Positions 7,435 through 7,912 of a stretch of 7,912 nt of DNA are shown here, piece by piece (the first letter of the stretch is position 1; each line of letters opens with the position of its first letter). A model generated the notes under the pieces. The model ran no database searches. It saw only the letters and a program-made list of their open reading frames with translations, and was not told where the DNA came from. This DNA comes from Pedobacter sp. (GTDB lineage: Bacteria > Bacteroidota > Bacteroidia > Sphingobacteriales > Sphingobacteriaceae): the NCBI GenBank assembly GCA_028287885.1, contig JAQBOT010000228.1, positions 1-7,912 on the forward strand, given 5' to 3'. The position numbers were made by a program, and so were the translations under genes.

Positions 7435-7912
7435 ATGAACTTAATACGTTTCGCACTCAGAAAACCTATCTCCATCCTGGTTATGGTTGCCGGACTATTC
7501 TTTTTCGGAATAGGCGCCATTAGAGATATTAAGGTTGACATTCTACCTCAAATGAATTTGCCGGTAATTTACATTGCCCATCCTTTCGGCGGGTATACCC
7601 CAACGCAAATGGAGTCGTACTTCGGAAAGCAATACATTAACATCCTGCTTTTTGCAAATGGAGTTAAAACCATAGAGACCAGGAACGTTCAGGGGCTGAT
7701 GTTGATGAAACTCACCTACTACGAGGGCACGAATATGGCGCAAGCGGCATCAGAGTTAAGTGCCTTGTCTAACCGGGCGCAGGCTATATTTCCACCCGGG
7801 TCACAACCCCCCTTCATCATTCGTTTTGATGCCTCTTCCCTTCCCATCGGCCAGCTGGTATTGAGCAGTCCCATCCGGACCAACAATGAATTGCAGGATA
7901 TGGCGAACATTT
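7435..7912 (+). CDS. RND-family efflux transporter permease, first 159 codons (3' end outside window)
   Basis: This is the inner-membrane proton-driven pump of the efflux system, truncated by the right window edge. The ATG at 7435 opens MNLIRFALRKPISIL, the usual cytoplasmic amphipathic start and first membrane span (about 12-29). VDILPQMNLPVIYI (34-47) begins the first periplasmic porter subdomain. Further family landmarks are KLTYYEGTNMAQAASEL (92-108), NRAQAIFPPGSQPP (113-126) and DASSLPIGQLVLSS (132-145). Where AcrB-type pumps have PGAS/PGAD followed by the VE helix, this protein has FGGYTPTQMESYF (51-63). That recalls a subgroup of RND permeases with GGMDPAQME-like sequences that I remember from Bacteroidota and Acidobacteria. 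The downstream frame is open to the edge with one base left over. The gene follows the TolC-family gene by 11 bases; no adaptor (membrane-fusion protein) gene lies upstream, so it should follow downstream. The catalytic transmembrane aspartates lie outside the window. Confidence 0.93.
   Translation, partial: MNLIRFALRKPISILVMVAGLFFFGIGAIRDIKVDILPQMNLPVIYIAHPFGGYTPTQMESYFGKQYINILLFANGVKTIETRNVQGLMLMKLTYYEGTNMAQAASELSALSNRAQAIFPPGSQPPFIIRFDASSLPIGQLVLSSPIRTNNELQDMANI

Overview
The window looks like a piece of a Bacteroidota chromosome, probably from the Sphingobacteriales (a Pedobacter/Mucilaginibacter/Sphingobacterium-type genome). Reasons: SecA is of the long Bacteroidota type, with its Walker A at about residue 190 and the [14 protein letters not shown] signature. 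Signal peptides end in Ala-Gln. Two genes have exact TAnnTTTG -7 promoter boxes, and Shine-Dalgarno sequences are absent or weak. The base composition is moderate, and I saw no IS element, phage gene, tRNA, rRNA or CRISPR array.

Layout: (1) 1-2146, minus strand: the first 715 residues of secA, cut by the left edge. (2) 2147-2340: a divergent secA/purD spacer with an exact -7 box inside a near-perfect palindrome that abuts the purD start codon. (3) 2341-3612, plus: complete purD. (4) 3613-3770: a convergent spacer with an 11-bp perfect inverted repeat and a degenerate third copy of one arm. (5) 3771-4884, minus: a two-gene unit, a GNAT acetyltransferase followed by an exported DUF4468-like protein. 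(6) 4964-5806, plus: an unassigned glycosyltransferase-like protein, divergent from the GNAT gene. (7) 5807-6028: a spacer with an exact -7 box. (8) 6029-7912, plus: an efflux operon with a complete TolC-family outer-membrane factor, then 11 bases later the first 159 codons of an RND inner-membrane pump, cut by the right edge.

How the genes work together: secA (protein export) and purD (purine synthesis) are housekeeping genes that share a spacer but no pathway. The GNAT/DUF4468-like pair may be co-transcribed, but no shared function can be read from sequence. The TolC and RND genes clearly belong to one tripartite efflux system. Its periplasmic adaptor is not in the window and would be expected just past the right edge.

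I did not find a convincing new multi-gene system. The signals most worth a second look are non-coding: the palindrome over the purD promoter with a possibly leaderless start, and the three-arm repeat in the purD 3' spacer. The divergent RND signature, the outer-membrane-factor-first gene order and the unassigned glycosyltransferase-like protein come next.
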